Shown piece by piece: positions 12,054 to 24,200 of a stretch of 64,000 nucleotides of DNA (the first letter of the stretch is position 1; each line of letters begins with the position of its first letter). The notes under the pieces are model-generated. The model saw only the letters and a program-made list of their open reading frames with translations. It was not told the origin of the DNA and did no database searches. Made by a program: the position numbers and the translations under genes. Source of the DNA: Hymenochaete sp. R1 (lineage: Eukaryota; Basidiomycota; Agaricomycetes; Hymenochaetales; Hymenochaetaceae); contig JAFREE010000079.1 of the NCBI GenBank assembly GCA_019400425.1, forward strand, positions 1 to 64,000, given 5' to 3'.

Positions 12054-12863
12054 ACAGGTCCGATAGGTGATAGCGGATGGGATGGTTCGAGGGAACGCGC
12101 ATTGAATCGAATTCATGAAGAATGGTAATTGTGGCAAGAGATCGAGATGGCGCTTTATATACGTCGTTCCTGGACAATGAATGGCGAATCTGCTATAGAC
12201 GCTGGCGCCATTCCTGTATGAGGCACTGATATTGAGGGATCCCACCGGGCAGGGGATGGAGGGGAGGGATGTGGTTATGTTGTCGTGGTTCCGCGTTGCA
12301 TGTCAGGTCAGGTCGAAGGCGTGCTTCCGGATTCTGATCGCGATTCATGATTCATGATTGATTTCCCAATTCACGAGTCACGACTGCCTGCCACTAGTAC
12401 TACCAGTGCTCGTGGAGGAACCGTGAGATTTAGGAGCCCCTTTTCGTATAAGCATAAATCATTCATGCCGCACGACTCAAACCGCGTACCAGGTAACTCG
12501 AAGAAGAAGAAAAGGTGCGCGATTGGTTCCGAGAAGCCTTATTTATCAGAGCGGTGTTGTGTTGCAGCGTGCTTACCTCAAGGGTCGTGAATGTCAATCA
12601 ATACGGAATTTCGAAAGCGCTCCCAGCGTTTGTATTTCGGAGTGTACTTCTTTTTGACACATAGAGACCAGTCTTCTATCAGTAGTAGTCTGATCAACCC
12701 CATATTCATTAACCTTGAAGCGCGGTAGTGCCGAAAGTCTCGGCGATTCGATCGAAAGTTAGTACAGGACGGATTCGATTAACTTTACGTAAAGTAAACT
12801 TGGAGTAGTCCGTTACGACAGTCAACAGGAAGGTTTACGGAGTTTGAGTTCCCAACCTTGAAG
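12054..12863. other. Intergenic region
   Basis: No gene seen between the MITE-like element and the 3' end of the minus-strand epimerase-like gene. It contains short palindromes and a repeat of GATTCATGA at 12342-12358. Confidence 0.55.
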
Positions 12864-14272
12864 CTATAGACGCCTGCTCTTAATGATGGCAACAACTTCA
12901 TCGCGGATGGACCCCAAGAGATCCTGCGTCGTGTGTTTGGGTTTCCAGCCGACGACACGCGAGCGAGGTCCAACACACCGGCAGTTCGATCCAAACCAGT
13001 CAGGCTAGTAAAGAGAAAGAAAGAACACGTACACCAAAGAAGCTATGATCAGACTCCGGGCCGAAAGTATCGCACGGTCATTAAAGAAAACACTCACCCC
13101 GTCCCCGAAGTACTTTAGGCATTCCTCTGGTGAGAACGTATCTGGTTCCGGCCTCTCACCCTTTCCCATTGAAAACATGACTCCCGCAATCAGTTTGCAG
13201 ACATCGTAGAAGGAGTGTTCCCCCGCTTCCGCAAAGAAGACGCCATCGCGACCGTGGGGCGTCCCTTCCGGGTCCTGTAACGCCTTGTCGAAAACGTGGA
13301 GATAAAGGTCCGCCTGGTCCTCGATATGGACATTCGGCCAGCGGTTTTTGCCTAAACCAACGACACCGCCCTGGCCGCGATCGAGCCCCGCGCGAATAAG
13401 GTACGGGATTTGGATGGAGAACGGATTCTGGAGACCAGCCTCCGTGAATCCGTTTTTGACCATGCCGTAAACTACGGGTGGGAAGATGATGTAGGTTCTC
13501 ACGTATCCTGGCCGAATTAAAGAGGGGGAGGGGGGGAACATTCATTTCGTTCCGTCCGAGGAGGAAAGTTAGAAAGATCCTCAGTTCCAGAAAAAGAAGC
13601 GGCGGGGTTCGTACCTTCTTTGTCGGCGTCAAAGATACATGAGTCGATGTATCGATGGGGCTGAGTGAGAGGCAAACCCTCTATCTCATCGACACGCAGG
13701 TCGCTATAGACCTTTTCATTAGCGTACATCCCTTGCGCATCATCTATCATAACCCCGGTTCCGGACTTGAATGGACTTCATTAAGTTGAAATAGCGCTAC
13801 GACCAAAAGTGGTTACGCCTCACCGTTTGTATAAAAATCGGACGCCTCCCTGTTTCATTAAACCTCTTACGCAGACCCTTCAGAATAGCATCCGCAGCCT
13901 CGTAGTTGACGACATCAGCCTTCACATATTACCAATTGGTCAGACGCGGGGTGAACATTCGATTCATCTGATACGTACGGTTGCAATGACGATGTCTGCC
14001 TCTGACGAAAGCTCTTCCATCTTGCTCGAATCTTCAAGACATCCGACAACAGTTTGGATGGGGTAGTTATCTGAGAATTGCTTCGCCTTGCGTGTATCAC
14101 GGACGAGTGCCTTTATACTGAAGTTCGAGATGTCTTTGTGACGGATGAGCCTCCATAGTACGGATCCGCCAAGGTAGCCTGTGCAAATATGTGAATGGAG
14201 TAGAGGTACTGGTGACGAGCTGAACGCACCCGTAGCACCCGTGATAAAGATGTTAGTGATAGTCGACGACAT
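12864..14272 (-). CDS. NmrA/epimerase-like NAD(P)-binding Rossmann protein
   Basis: Six exons on the minus strand (14272-14230, 14178-13979, 13919-13824, 13765-13615, 13507-13098, 13004-12864) join in frame to 346 aa. The N-terminus carries the dinucleotide loop GATGYLGG (first intron inside it), then ALVRD at the end of the second strand. The central part has RPIFIQTSGTG, the strand-helix typical of atypical SDRs, then VYGM and NVHIEDQADLYL as in extended SDR/epimerase members. The C-terminus WFGSNCR...GWKP resembles the conserved end of fungal NmrA-like or dihydroflavonol-reductase-like proteins. It probably binds NAD(P) in the cytosol; substrate unknown. All intron phases are consistent, so the gene looks intact. 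Confidence 0.85.
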
Positions 14273-15136
14273 AGCTGATAGTTGCTCTGGTTCAAGACTG
14301 GAGAAGATTTGATACGATACCTTTCATAGTCATTCTTCGTCCTCTTTATACCACTTTCCTGAGCCGAACGTGGCGTACCTGCTTCCGAATTTCGCAAGTA
14401 TCAATCAAATGGTGACTTTCTCGTGCCCTGCATCCCCACGTTCATGTGATAGACTCTCTCAAAACAAGAAACGAGAATAAGGTGTACCCTCATCGAATTT
14501 CGTTTCCCAATCAATCTTGGACCGGAAATGCCGATGTCAAATGTCCGCAGAGAGCGGGGATGAAAGGGTTGGAGTACCGACATCAGTTCGCAGCAGCGTT
14601 TTCAAGAACGCTTGATCCAAAATAGCTTACTCAGTAACCAATCCCGCATTATAGGATCAACGAGATGATCAAGAGCGAGCCATACGCCACAAGACTAGCC
14701 CGCAGGCAAGTCTAATCCGAGAACGGGATTGTTCGGTCACAGGCACCTCACCGGAATCCGAAGTATGTCCATGGAGGAACGCCATAGATGCCCTGCTCAT
14801 AGTCGCCGTACTATCGTTCGCCGTCGTTCTACGGACACGGGCAAAGCGGCAGTCAGCTAATATGGATGTTCTGATCCACACCCGCCACGTGGGTGTGAGT
14901 ATACCTAAATTTCCATATGTGCTATTTGATACCGCGAAGAATAAGAGATCCCTTCTCGATCAAACTTTTAAATGTTCCGTCTACCATGGCATGCCGAAAT
15001 TTGGTGAAAGCAGGTCTTGCGAGGATGAATGTGGGAGCCAACGATAACACGCATGTCGGTCCGATCTTGAACATAATTAAAAACACCGTTGCAACATAAT
15101 ATTGTGTGCGATATACAGAAACTGCCATGGTGTCGG
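14273..15136. other. Intergenic region upstream of the epimerase-like gene
   Basis: About 860 bp between two minus-strand genes. No coding signal is convincing; the part next to 14272 should hold the promoter of the epimerase-like gene. Confidence 0.55.
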
Positions 15137-17779
15137 TCAGTGTGGGACATCCGGTACGTGGACAGAAAGCCTGGGCGCAGCGAGCTTTTCGACATGAGCC
15201 TAGCAAAAACAGGGAGAGGTCTGGTCAGATGGGGGTGCGTTCATGCATGTAGGACCACTGACCCTTATCCATTTCTCCCTCGAATCGGGGTCATCATCGA
15301 AAATAGTGTATCGCCTGTCATTCTTTAAAGCAAAGCAAATCAAAGTTGTCAGTAGGAACATCTCCAAGCTACAGCCACAATCAACTAACTTTCAGGACCC
15401 GTTCAATCTCCTGGACGTCAACGCTCTTTGCAAGTGTCTTCATATCTACCTTGGCGTCCTCGTTATCGGCAGCATATTCTCCAGCAAGGTCTTCTGCGCC
15501 AACCTCCACTTTCATTCCACCCTCTTCGCCTTCCCTCATCTTACGTAGCCGCCCCCAAAACTCAATGAAAGCGTTCTCGTTCAACATTTCTTGGAATCCG
15601 CGCTCCGCTTCAGAAACACGGTCCCGACGCCACTTCTCATATTCTTTTTCTAATGCATCCGTGTCGTTATCATCATCAAGGTGCAACTTCTGGGCGGGGA
15701 GTGATGTTCGGATAGATGCGAAGGGAAGTTCCGTGAACTTTGTCCTGAGCGCTGGCGCGTGCGCGGCGAATAGCGCCTGCAACGCTGAGATATGCTTTGC
15801 GCGGAGCGACGACACATGCTTGTGGAACAAAGCTTGTCTTTGGCCGGCGGACAGCGTCGAGTGGGTGAAACGCGGATCAATTCGAAGCTCGGGCAAGGAG
15901 GAGTCCCACGTAGCCTAAATACGGAATAGGACGGAGGCCATTCCAAGCCAGTTTTGTCAGAATCGCAAAACAAGAGGAGAAGAACCGTACCGTTGGATCG
16001 CGGATAGCGTCGGTCAACAAGTTTCTATAATATTAAGAGTGCACAAATCAGCGCCTCGGACCACAGAACGGCCTGCAAATGAGTAGAAAGGGCGCACGTA
16101 AACTGCAGTTCATCTTCTTCCCGCGAAAGCACTTTTCGAGAGCGAACGTTCTCGACTTCCAGTCTTTCTCTTTCTCGTCTTACTTGCCCCTCTCTTTCTT
16201 TCATCGCACGTTCCTTGCGTTCGCGATCGTTGCGTTTCAGGTTAACCGATTCACCCATGAACGCGGCTCCATTTGTTGTGGTGTCGGAAGGAGCCTCTAC
16301 TGGAGCCTCCAAAAGCTTCTTCAAGTACGTGTTGAAGAGCTCCTCACGCATAGAGGAAGATCCGACCGCTTCATACCGCGGGTCCCTATCCACTCCTCGC
16401 TTCACATCTTTCCAACTCGAGTTCTTAGTGATCATGGCTTTCTCTCGTAGCAAGGAAAAGAAGTCGCTTTCGGCCTTCGCCGCTGCCTTCCGTTTTTCTA
16501 TCATCGATGGAGGTGTTGGGTCAGACTGTTTGTATGTCTTTTTCTAGATTACAAAATTTACTCACGTTCTCCAATCTCCCTTAGCCATTCTTTGAACCTT
16601 TTCTCTCGTTCCCGGTCATCACGCCCCCACCCATAGAATCGGCGATCCTTTTTCCATGCCCGACGCCAGTCTGACCAACTCGTCCGAGTGCTCTTCACCT
16701 CCTCACGTAGAAGTTTATCGAATTCAGCTTTTGCATCCTTCGGTTCGGCAGAAATAAGACCTTTTGCAAGCTTTTCCTCGCGGAGCTCACGAGCACGGTC
16801 CTTGCAGTACTCATCGAAGGCTTCGCGTCGGGCGGAAACGGAAGGAAGAAGAACATATCGGGGATCATTAATAAAATGAGGGAGTGCGGTGTCCCAGGGC
16901 AGGAACGGATTGATGTCCTTTTCACGCAGAAGAGTCTTGATAGAGTTAATGGTAATAAGCATCGATGCATATGAGTAAGTGAGGGTGGGTGCAAGCGTAC
17001 CTTGAATAGAGCTTTACCTTCCTCGATCGAGATATCGACTTTATTGGGCATGTTGATAGCAAGTTTGCCTTTTTCCTTCTCCTTCCTCTTCAATTCCTCC
17101 TGCTCGTCGCGTTCTCTCTCCTCTTCTTCCGCCTGTTTCCGCACTTCTTCTTCTGCCTCAGCCGCCAGCTGAGCTGCAGCTTCACGTTGCCATTCCTCTT
17201 CTTCCTCTGAACTGTCGTTGTCCTCTTCTTCCTCAAGTTTCTCTACCCTGGCCTTCTTTGAGGTGAGCTCCTCCGGTGGTTCCACCTGTTCCGATATTTT
17301 ACGTTTTGAGACTGGCTCGAGTGTGTCCCCTGTTTGTTGTTGTGTTTCGCTCTTTCGCAGCTCCCGGTCCTGTGCTTCTGCAGTCGTTTTCTCCTCCGCT
17401 TCTAACAACTCTACGGCATCCTTAATTTCTTCAGGAATCTCCCACACGCTCTGCTTCTTCTCCTTATGTGTAAAGAAGACATCACCGGATACAGTGACCA
17501 CGCGAATCCAGGAAGTTCCGGGGATGGGCGTCTTCAACTTGAACTTTTTCCCTTTGCGTTCTCCATTCATCGCAGTCACCGGAGATGGGGCGGGGAAGAT
17601 CGGCATGGGCCTGATATAAGTCGATTCTTTCGACATGATATTGTAGTAGTATGAATGCCCAGTGGGTGCTACAAGAGACCTTAGGTATTTAAAAAAAGTT
17701 CGAAACTGTAGCACGTACCAATATGCTCCGTCCAGTTTGGTGGGAGAGGAGGAGGCCCCAAGTTATTTGGATTCTGCAT
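15137..17779 (-). CDS. WW-FF domain pre-mRNA processing/elongation factor (TCERG1/Dre4 type)
   Basis: Eight exons on the minus strand (17779-17719, 17668-17001, 16935-16566, 16497-16098, 16024-15991, 15914-15390, 15322-15263, 15199-15137) give 726 aa, phases consistent. The first WW domain (LPPNWTEHIAPTGHSYYYN) is cut by intron 1. A second WW-like unit (WIRV...GDVFFTHKEKKQSVW) lies at about residues 75-105. A long acidic and charged Glu/Lys/Arg linker follows. Then several FF-type repeats: LLREKDINPFLPWDTAL, SDFFSLLRE and a third around residues 500-620. The tail REKWIR-AHVEKLAAPRLSVHV matches the conserved end of the family. Such proteins bridge phosphorylated RNA polymerase II and the U1/U2 spliceosome in the nucleus. 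The fifth exon is only 34 nt. Prp40 is the main alternative, but the C-terminal motif favours the TCERG1/Dre4 branch. Confidence 0.88.
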
Positions 17780-18415
17780 GGTGTATCCGTGTCCGTGTCC
17801 GTTATCACTCTTAGTCTTTGGCCTAGTAAAGGGCGTATCTTCGTATGAATTTGAGTTTTTACAAATAAAATGGAGCGAGCGCTGCAATAAATGCCACTTA
17901 TAGTACGGGACTGGTGCCCTTTGTGCGCCGTATAAAGTGGTCAACGGTAACGGTAGGAAGATGAGCAGCGCGTCTACGCGGCTCACCGACCAACGAAGAA
18001 AGTTCAGGATGCCGCGCAAAATCACGTGGTATACATTCTCCTTTTTTGGAAAGTCGGGTCGGTCAGAAATCTACCGAAATTTCCACCTTGCCTAAGACTA
18101 CCATTACCATCAATCTTTTGCACGTCATCAAAACCTGGCTCCAGCATACACGGAATAAGGAATACATTCCCTTAACTGTGCTGGTCAAGAACACGCAGCG
18201 AAGTGGGACTGTAAACGAGTCGTGAAATGTGTTTAACAGGGTTCGGCATCATCGGCATCGAAAAACTCAAAACTCTGGCAGCTGACCTCTACGTATGATG
18301 ACGATATGAGAACAACAACAACTTCCTATCAACCTCCTCAAATATCTAGTTCCCATGCTCCGGGGACAGTGACTACTAAGTTGATATCTTGTCTCTTGTC
18401 ATCATCCTAGACAGA
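17780..18415. promoter_or_regulatory. Divergent promoter region
   Basis: The 636 bp between the minus-strand WW-FF gene and the plus-strand aldolase should contain both promoters. A CCTAG precedes the aldolase ATG by a few bases and could be the acceptor of a 5'UTR intron. No other element could be defined. Confidence 0.45.
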
Positions 18416-19505
18416 ATGCCGATGAAGATTCCCTTGCGAGATGCCTTTGCCACTGGAAAGGCAGCATTTGGGGTATGGAACACAATTCCGGGTGCGGGGG
18501 TAGCAAGGACCTTGGCTAGTACCCCCGGTATTAGTGTGCGTTATCCCTACATTTCTCATCAAGAACTAACCTGAGCCTGAGCGCGATACTCAACAGTGGG
18601 TCGCAGTCGACGCCGAACACGGACAGATTAATGTTCGTCTTTGATTCCTTGCGAACACGTTCACCGCTCAATTTGTCTTAGGATACTCATATCTACACGC
18701 ACACGACAACTATATCAGCTGCGGGCCGTTCTCCAATCGTACGTGTCCCCGATGCCAGCGCCTGGTGGACGAAACGCGCTCTCGATGCAGGGGCTCACGG
18801 TGTCATGTTCCCGTTGCTTCGCGATGCGGCCGGTACACGTGAGGTCGTGGCCAGTGCAAAATATCCTCCCATAGGGTTTCGTGGTTTCGGACCCATGTAT
18901 ACCCATCATGCGTTCGGAGAGAACTGCACACCTGAGGAATACAAGACGGGTGCAGATGACCTTGTGAGAAACCGACGTTTCGCTATCACCGCAAGAATAA
19001 CAACAAATCTATTTTTATGCAGCTCGTGCTGGTGCAAATAGAAACTAAAGAGGCAGTGCAGAATCTTGAAGAAATTGCTCAGGTGGTTGGTCTCGACGTA
19101 CTTTTTATTGGGTAAGCTTGCTGTTTGTCTTACCATCTGAAATGATACATACCTCCCACTCCCACCAGTCCGTTCGATCTTTCATTGAATCTCGGCGTCG
19201 GTTTCGGGAGCGACGCGCACGAAGAAGCCATCCAGAAAGTCCTTTCTATTTCTCACAAGTACGGAAAGAAAGCGGCCATCTACTGTACGTCAATTCCATT
19301 TCTGCACCGCACCTTCCTGTTTTATTTTGTCTTGAACGTGTTGCCAGGCACGAACGGCGAGCAGGCCCGCGTCAGAGCCGGACAAGGGTTCGACATGATC
19401 AGTATCGCAAATGACATAGATGTTGTTGCGCAGTCGTTCGCCGGTCATATGGCCAGCGCGACAGGAAGTTCAGTGTCCGTTGGCAGCGGATATTCTGCTA
19501 AATAA
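18416..19505 (+). CDS. HpcH/HpaI-type class II aldolase
   Basis: Six exons (18416-18535, 18597-18632, 18682-18963, 19023-19111, 19169-19284, 19348-19505) give 266 aa. The order of motifs is that of the HpcH/HpaI aldolase/citrate lyase family: FGVWNTIPGA, WVAVDAEHGQI with the catalytic-type His, SPIVRVP with the substrate-binding Arg, AGAHGVMFP, RGFGP, VQIETKEAV with the metal-binding Glu, and FIGPFDLSLNLG with the metal-binding Asp. These enzymes cleave 4-hydroxy-2-oxo acids to pyruvate plus an aldehyde using a divalent metal. The length matches the family (about 255-270 aa). The second exon is only 36 nt and carries the HG motif. An upstream ATG is absent, and the second Met at 18422 is an alternative start. 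Confidence 0.9.
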
Positions 19506-20032
19506 TGAGAAAATTCTTTTCGCCTCATAACAAATTGAAAGATGGAATGGATCGGAAGATAGGTGTACAATATCATGATGTTGGCGTTCGAGCAAGTCCA
19601 TTCCATTAAGATGACGCATGTTTACTAAGATCAAGGGCTTCGTTGATCTATGCGGATCCACAGCTGCCCCCAAATACGCTTTATTCACTTGGGTTCTGTT
19701 GTGGAAGACTTGGTGCAATATCAAAGTGTGTCTCTCGGAAGGCGTGTTTCACTTTCGAGCTTCGATCCATCCCTACCTGCTCCTACTACTACGATCAATG
19801 ATCAATACTGAAAATCCATTGATGTGCTTGTGATAGGTTTAAAAAAAGAGAATTATTGGAAACCCCTTACAACAGACCGCTGATAGCTTACGCTCAGAAA
19901 ACGTCGAAACACTATGGCTGTTCCGATACAGTGAGAACCTGAGTGATGAAAGTTAGTGAAATTCTTTTGCTTCCGAATATGTTGTGGTACATGGAGGCGC
20001 GGTAGAGATGCCAAGGCCTGTGAAGTACTAGT
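19506..20032. other. Intergenic region left of the inverted repeat
   Basis: No gene seen between the aldolase stop and the outer edge of the left inverted-repeat arm. Likely holds the 3' flank of the aldolase. Confidence 0.55.
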
Positions 20033-20537
20033 CTATTTGGGTTTGTTTACGTGTCTCGGATTTGGACGCCGTTGTCCTTTCCTTTCCCTTCCTCTTTTGT
20101 TGTACTCTCAACCCTTCTGGCCTCAACGCTACATCAAAGTCTACAATCCATTGTCGAGAATGAGATCTGGTGACACTGAGGATTACAACGGTGGGGAGAG
20201 GAATGAATGCACTCATAAAAGTCTATTGATAGCCGACAAACACCACCTACGCTTTTAGCCGGCCAAAGAGGCGTCAATTTACCAATGGTCTTCCGACAAC
20301 AAACGAGCTCTCCCGACTCCCCGCTCCCACCGGCCGCATACGACTGGCGTTGCTAAACAACGAGATCCAAACTCGCGAAACACGAGGAAGGCTTCATAAA
20401 TATACGAACTGCGATGCTGTGTACGCTTTCTTTTTCGCCTTTCACCACTTCACCGTCACTTCACTTCTTCACTGTATTCAGTCAACTAGCTCTAGACGAG
20501 CACGAGCGCAAAGCACTCCTTTCTTTTTTGATTCAAA

Positions 20538-21767
20538 ATGACGACCTCGATGGTCTCGATTACTTCGACAACAACAAATACTTTGGACCCACTCGAACGA
20601 GCACGTTCCGTTAGGTCGACGCAGAAGGTTGGGAAGGTGCTGGGACGAACACCTTCAACGATCCGTATCGAGAAGAATCACATTCAACCACGCACGCTTC
20701 CATACGCACCAGACCCATCTCCATCTCTATCTCCTTCGCAATCAAGTACATATCATCGACCTGCTACTACTACGTCTGCGAGTCCTGCTGCCAGTGCCCC
20801 TGCGAGACTACAGAAAACGAAAGCTGCTCGTAGACACGGTTCCGTATTCAATGCCGTTCCTGCTGGTGTTTCCAATAGTCCACTGCCGTCCGTATCACCT
20901 GCTGCATTTCAAGACCACTCTCGTACCAGTTCCGAATCGTTACCTGAAAGTCGGGGCTTTTCGAGACGTCAACACGGTCAGAATGTACCTATCACCAACA
21001 ATGGATTATCGACCTCGATCGAAGAAGATAGTAGACGTTCAAGCATTCGTCCACTTCCTCGTCTCCCTCCGCTACCTTTCACCAAGGTCAACAAAGAAGC
21101 ATCCTCCTTCTTATCGTTACCGGAAACAGAGGATGTCCGAAGCTCGGCTTCAACGACGGAAGCTATCCACAACAACCACCACCGTCGACGTCCTCATCTC
21201 ACGTTGCTCCCGCCGGATGAATCCTCCACCTCCAAATCCAGTTTGAATTTGAACGCGTCGGAAGCTGATGGCGATACAGTTCCATCTCCGCTCACTCCTT
21301 CCTATCGGTTCCGAGCACCTGCCAACCCTGCTCATCGGAGGCAGAAATTACAGAAATTATCACGGACGCTTGGAGAGAGCATTTCACCTTCACTCATATT
21401 CCCTGACTGGAATGGTGATGCATTATCGAAACCTCGATCTCCTAGCGTCGATGTCATTCAAACACCAGTCACGCCATCGTCACCATTGCTTGCGAACAAA
21501 AGCACGACAAAGAAATATACGAGACGGCGAAGTGCATCTGTTGGATGCCTTCCACAAATCGACCTGGCAGGTTTGGAAGCAGTACAGAAGAAAGACGCGA
21601 AGGGTTCATCAAAGTGGAGGGCTCCGGATGAATGGGCAGATGGACCGAGTGAACATAACGAGCAGACTCAGGCTCTTGGGAATGGTTCGAAGAGAGTGTC
21701 AGAAGTGGATGGGTTCTGGAATGCAGATGATTATGGGCATGTGATGTGGAAGCTACGAAAGTTGTGA
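20538..21767 (+). CDS. Ser/Pro-rich basic protein of unknown function, arm copy A
   Basis: Single-exon frame of 409 aa. I do not recognise a family. The protein is low in hydrophobic residues and rich in Ser, Thr, Pro and Arg, with clusters such as RPLPRLPPLP (SH3-ligand-like) and KKYTRRRSASVG (a basophilic phosphosite context). It ends in a conserved-looking Trp-containing tail (GFWNADDYGHVMWKLRKL). No signal peptide, TM segment or coiled coil is evident; a disordered regulatory protein is a reasonable inference. A second, slightly diverged copy lies on the minus strand at 30945-32168. The differences are substitutions and short in-frame indels, so both copies appear to be under coding constraint. 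Confidence 0.75.
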   Translation: MTTSMVSITSTTTNTLDPLERARSVRSTQKVGKVLGRTPSTIRIEKNHIQPRTLPYAPDPSPSLSPSQSSTYHRPATTTSASPAASAPARLQKTKAARRHGSVFNAVPAGVSNSPLPSVSPAAFQDHSRTSSESLPESRGFSRRQHGQNVPITNNGLSTSIEEDSRRSSIRPLPRLPPLPFTKVNKEASSFLSLPETEDVRSSASTTEAIHNNHHRRRPHLTLLPPDESSTSKSSLNLNASEADGDTVPSPLTPSYRFRAPANPAHRRQKLQKLSRTLGESISPSLIFPDWNGDALSKPRSPSVDVIQTPVTPSSPLLANKSTTKKYTRRRSASVGCLPQIDLAGLEAVQKKDAKGSSKWRAPDEWADGPSEHNEQTQALGNGSKRVSEVDGFWNADDYGHVMWKLRKL

Positions 21768-22320
21768 GCGTCGACCCTTTGATTCTAACTATTCTCACTC
21801 CTTGCTCTTTTCTTCTGATTTGATTTTGATTTTGTGTGTCCCCGCTGGAGTTATCGGAGTAATGTGTACAATTAACTATTTTACTAATCATTATCAGATT
21901 GAAGCTGGTTCCTATCAAAAGTTCTTGATGAGTCGCTGCCCTGCTGCTTTTGAAGTCTTACATCGGATTTCCGACGATGTCGACTACAGTGTGCTGCTGC
22001 TGCTGCTGTCAGTGAGTTTCATCTCTTTAGCAACACTGTTGTTGCCCTGACGGTGAGCAAACACTCCTGACTCCTGTCTGGTATGGGCAAGACATTGATA
22101 CCGAGGGCGTCCGAGCTTCACGCAAATCGAGACACGCGTAAGATCTAGAATGTCTCAGTTTGTTTAAACTTTTTTTGCGATGATCTTGCTATTGCTCCTG
22201 AAGACCTTAAGGGGTTGATGGATACCAGCAATAGCAGTCGGTCAGTCAGTCTGAGAGATGATAAAAGCGCGACCATATCGACCTCGACCTTCAACTTCAA
22301 ATTTCTCACCTTCCAAAATA
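21768..22320. other. Spacer between the two arm-A genes
   Basis: Non-coding 3' flank and hydrophobin promoter. It is conserved with 30436-30944 in the opposite arm, including a CTG run near 21995. No further gene seen. Confidence 0.6.
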
Positions 22321-22861
22321 ATGAACCCGATGCGCCTCTTCATCGTCCTACTCATGGTCGCCTTTGCAAGGCTGACCTATGCTCATGTCATTTCTATCGC
22401 TACTACTACTGCGACGACGACAACGACGGCAGGTACGTCGACTTCAACATGCAGCAGTAAGCATGGATCCTATAAGCTTTTATTAAATTCGAATCTGATT
22501 TTTATTCTACTTTCGTTCTATTAGCGAATCGTTTATGTTGCGAATATGTTGGATCGTCGAGTGATTCGACTATCAGGGGCCTAGCAGCGATGCTTGGTAC
22601 GACAGTACCCTCTGGGTCGACTTCTGGAGCGGTATGCTCGATCCTCTTTCTTCAGCAGAAATGGTATGTACAGTACCAGTGATTCGAATGAGCATGTTTC
22701 TGATTTATATTTCGTTTGGACAGCTCTCGGGGTTATACTTCTGTTTGTTGCACCAGTGATAACTATGGTAAGTATCTTTATTTATTTATTTTCTTTATTA
22801 TAATGAAGTCTGATCCCTCCTTTTAGGTGGTGTGCTTGCTACGGGGTGTACACGGACGTAA
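22321..22861 (+). CDS. Class I hydrophobin, arm copy A
   Basis: Four exons (22321-22456, 22525-22663, 22724-22767, 22827-22861) give 117 aa. A signal peptide (MNPMRLFIVLLMVAFARLTYA) is followed by a Thr/Ser-rich spacer and the eight-Cys hydrophobin pattern: one Cys in STCS, then LCCEY, AVC, KC, SVCC and ATGC. Spacing C1-x5-CC and the ending VLATGCT are typical of class I hydrophobins. Reading frames across introns are only consistent when KC is formed across intron 2 and YG across intron 3, which strongly supports the model. Hydrophobins are secreted and self-assemble at air-water interfaces on hyphae, fruit bodies and spores. The inverted-repeat partner at 29896-30435 has identical exon lengths. 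Confidence 0.92.
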
Positions 22862-24200
22862 TAACGTCGGGTTTGGCGTTGAAAGGGCTGTCGCCTGCGG
22901 CCTTCCTTAAGTTTGTTAAAAAATACCCCTTGTAACGATACCAGACCCTACGTTCGATCGCGAGGCGACTTCGAACTACGAAAGGGAGGCTATGAAATTA
23001 ATTGTATCCTAAGTCGCTGTAATAGGATCGCATTGATCTTTCTAATGCACTTACATGCTCTATATTTACCTTTGAATAATAAAACACTAGGGGTCTACTA
23101 GTACGTCGAAATTATGAGCTAACTCAAAAACGTAGCACACGACGAGATGTGTCTCAGAATCTGAATCTGAGACCTCGTGCGGGCTACTCGTGAATTTTGC
23201 CGGGAGTGCAGAGATTTTTTCTTCCGTCTCGGAGTTAGCCGCCGATACATACTTTTTTCTCGACGCTACGCGTCTGCAGTCTGCGCTCGTGTCATTAACG
23301 AGCGTACTGCCCTACTGTCGTATCACTATTATCTACTACACTCGAGATCCGGGCAGTTTTTTTTTCCGTTAATGTAGTCATACGGTAGGAAAAGGAGAGA
23401 TCCCTGACAGGCGTACATTGGCGTACAAGGATCGGAAGTATGTGTTCGAATGACTATCTGCCAGTGATGTTCGTCGCGGCGGGTATGCCAGTGAGCAAAT
23501 GTACTAGTACCAGTGTTTCAAGCATCGCTTTCGGAGAACGCAGAGAAAAGCAACCGAAAGCCATTTTGAAGAAGTACCAGTATTAGGTTCCTCCGCCGAT
23601 GAAAGTTGGACGAGACAGTTGTAGGTAAGGGGCTACAACTTGAATCTCTGTCTCGGTGGCTCAGGCTAATATCTTTCCCTTTTTTGTTGCAACTTGCCAG
23701 TAGCCCGTATTGATGATATCGTACGTAGAAAGGATGGATGTACAGAGGGCAATATGACAGACGTTGTGAAAACAGAAGATCGGGGGTTCCGTATTCCCCA
23801 TATTTGAAACAAGATTGTCGAGGATCGCTCAGATCGCGAACGATTCGCGGTAAAAGATCTCGATGGTTGCCATATGTATATGTACACACACTATGTTAAT
23901 TATGTCTCTCTCATTCATTTACTTCCCTAGCGGTGCTCATGGCATCCAATCGGTATCCCCTAACCATCTGCGCCGATGTCGGGCCGATTAAGAAGTGTAT
24001 TCAGAAATTCTTGAGGGGTTCCGCTGAACTAGGGGCTACCTGTCAAGCTACACGATAAAAGAGCGGACTGCAGAGTTATAAGTATATTAGCTTGGGACCC
24101 CTTTAGCGTCGTTCGTATCAAACGTTTCTTGCCTGGCTCTTTCACGTTCGTTTTTCCACTATACCAGCAGTCAGTGATTGTTTTACACGCTATTAAAACA
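22862..24200. other. Inter-hydrophobin region, left half of the spacer
   Basis: About 1.3 kb with no supported gene. It lies just inside the left arm of the inverted repeat and does not match the corresponding DNA inside the right arm by eye. Short inverted sequences such as CAGAATCTGAATCTGAGA near 23156-23173 are visible. Confidence 0.55.
24077..24082 (+). promoter_or_regulatory. TATA-like box of the spacer hydrophobin
   Basis: TATAAG lies about 120 bp upstream of the hydrophobin start at 24201, a usual distance for secreted-protein genes in these fungi. Inferred from position only. Confidence 0.4.

Larger units (their letters stand above)
20033..22853 (+). repeat. Left arm of a large inverted duplication
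   Basis: This 2.8-kb segment matches, in reverse orientation, 29905-32686. Both the coding and much of the non-coding sequence correspond. The outer edge begins at CTATTTGGG and the inner edge ends at ACGGGGTGTAC in the last codons of the hydrophobin, after which the two copies share nothing obvious. The arm carries a Ser-rich unknown gene and a hydrophobin in the same orientation. Confidence 0.9.

Noticed and set aside
14922..15206. 94-aa minus-strand frame with hydrophobic segment
   Set aside because: It overlaps the last exon of the WW-FF gene in another frame; an artefact.
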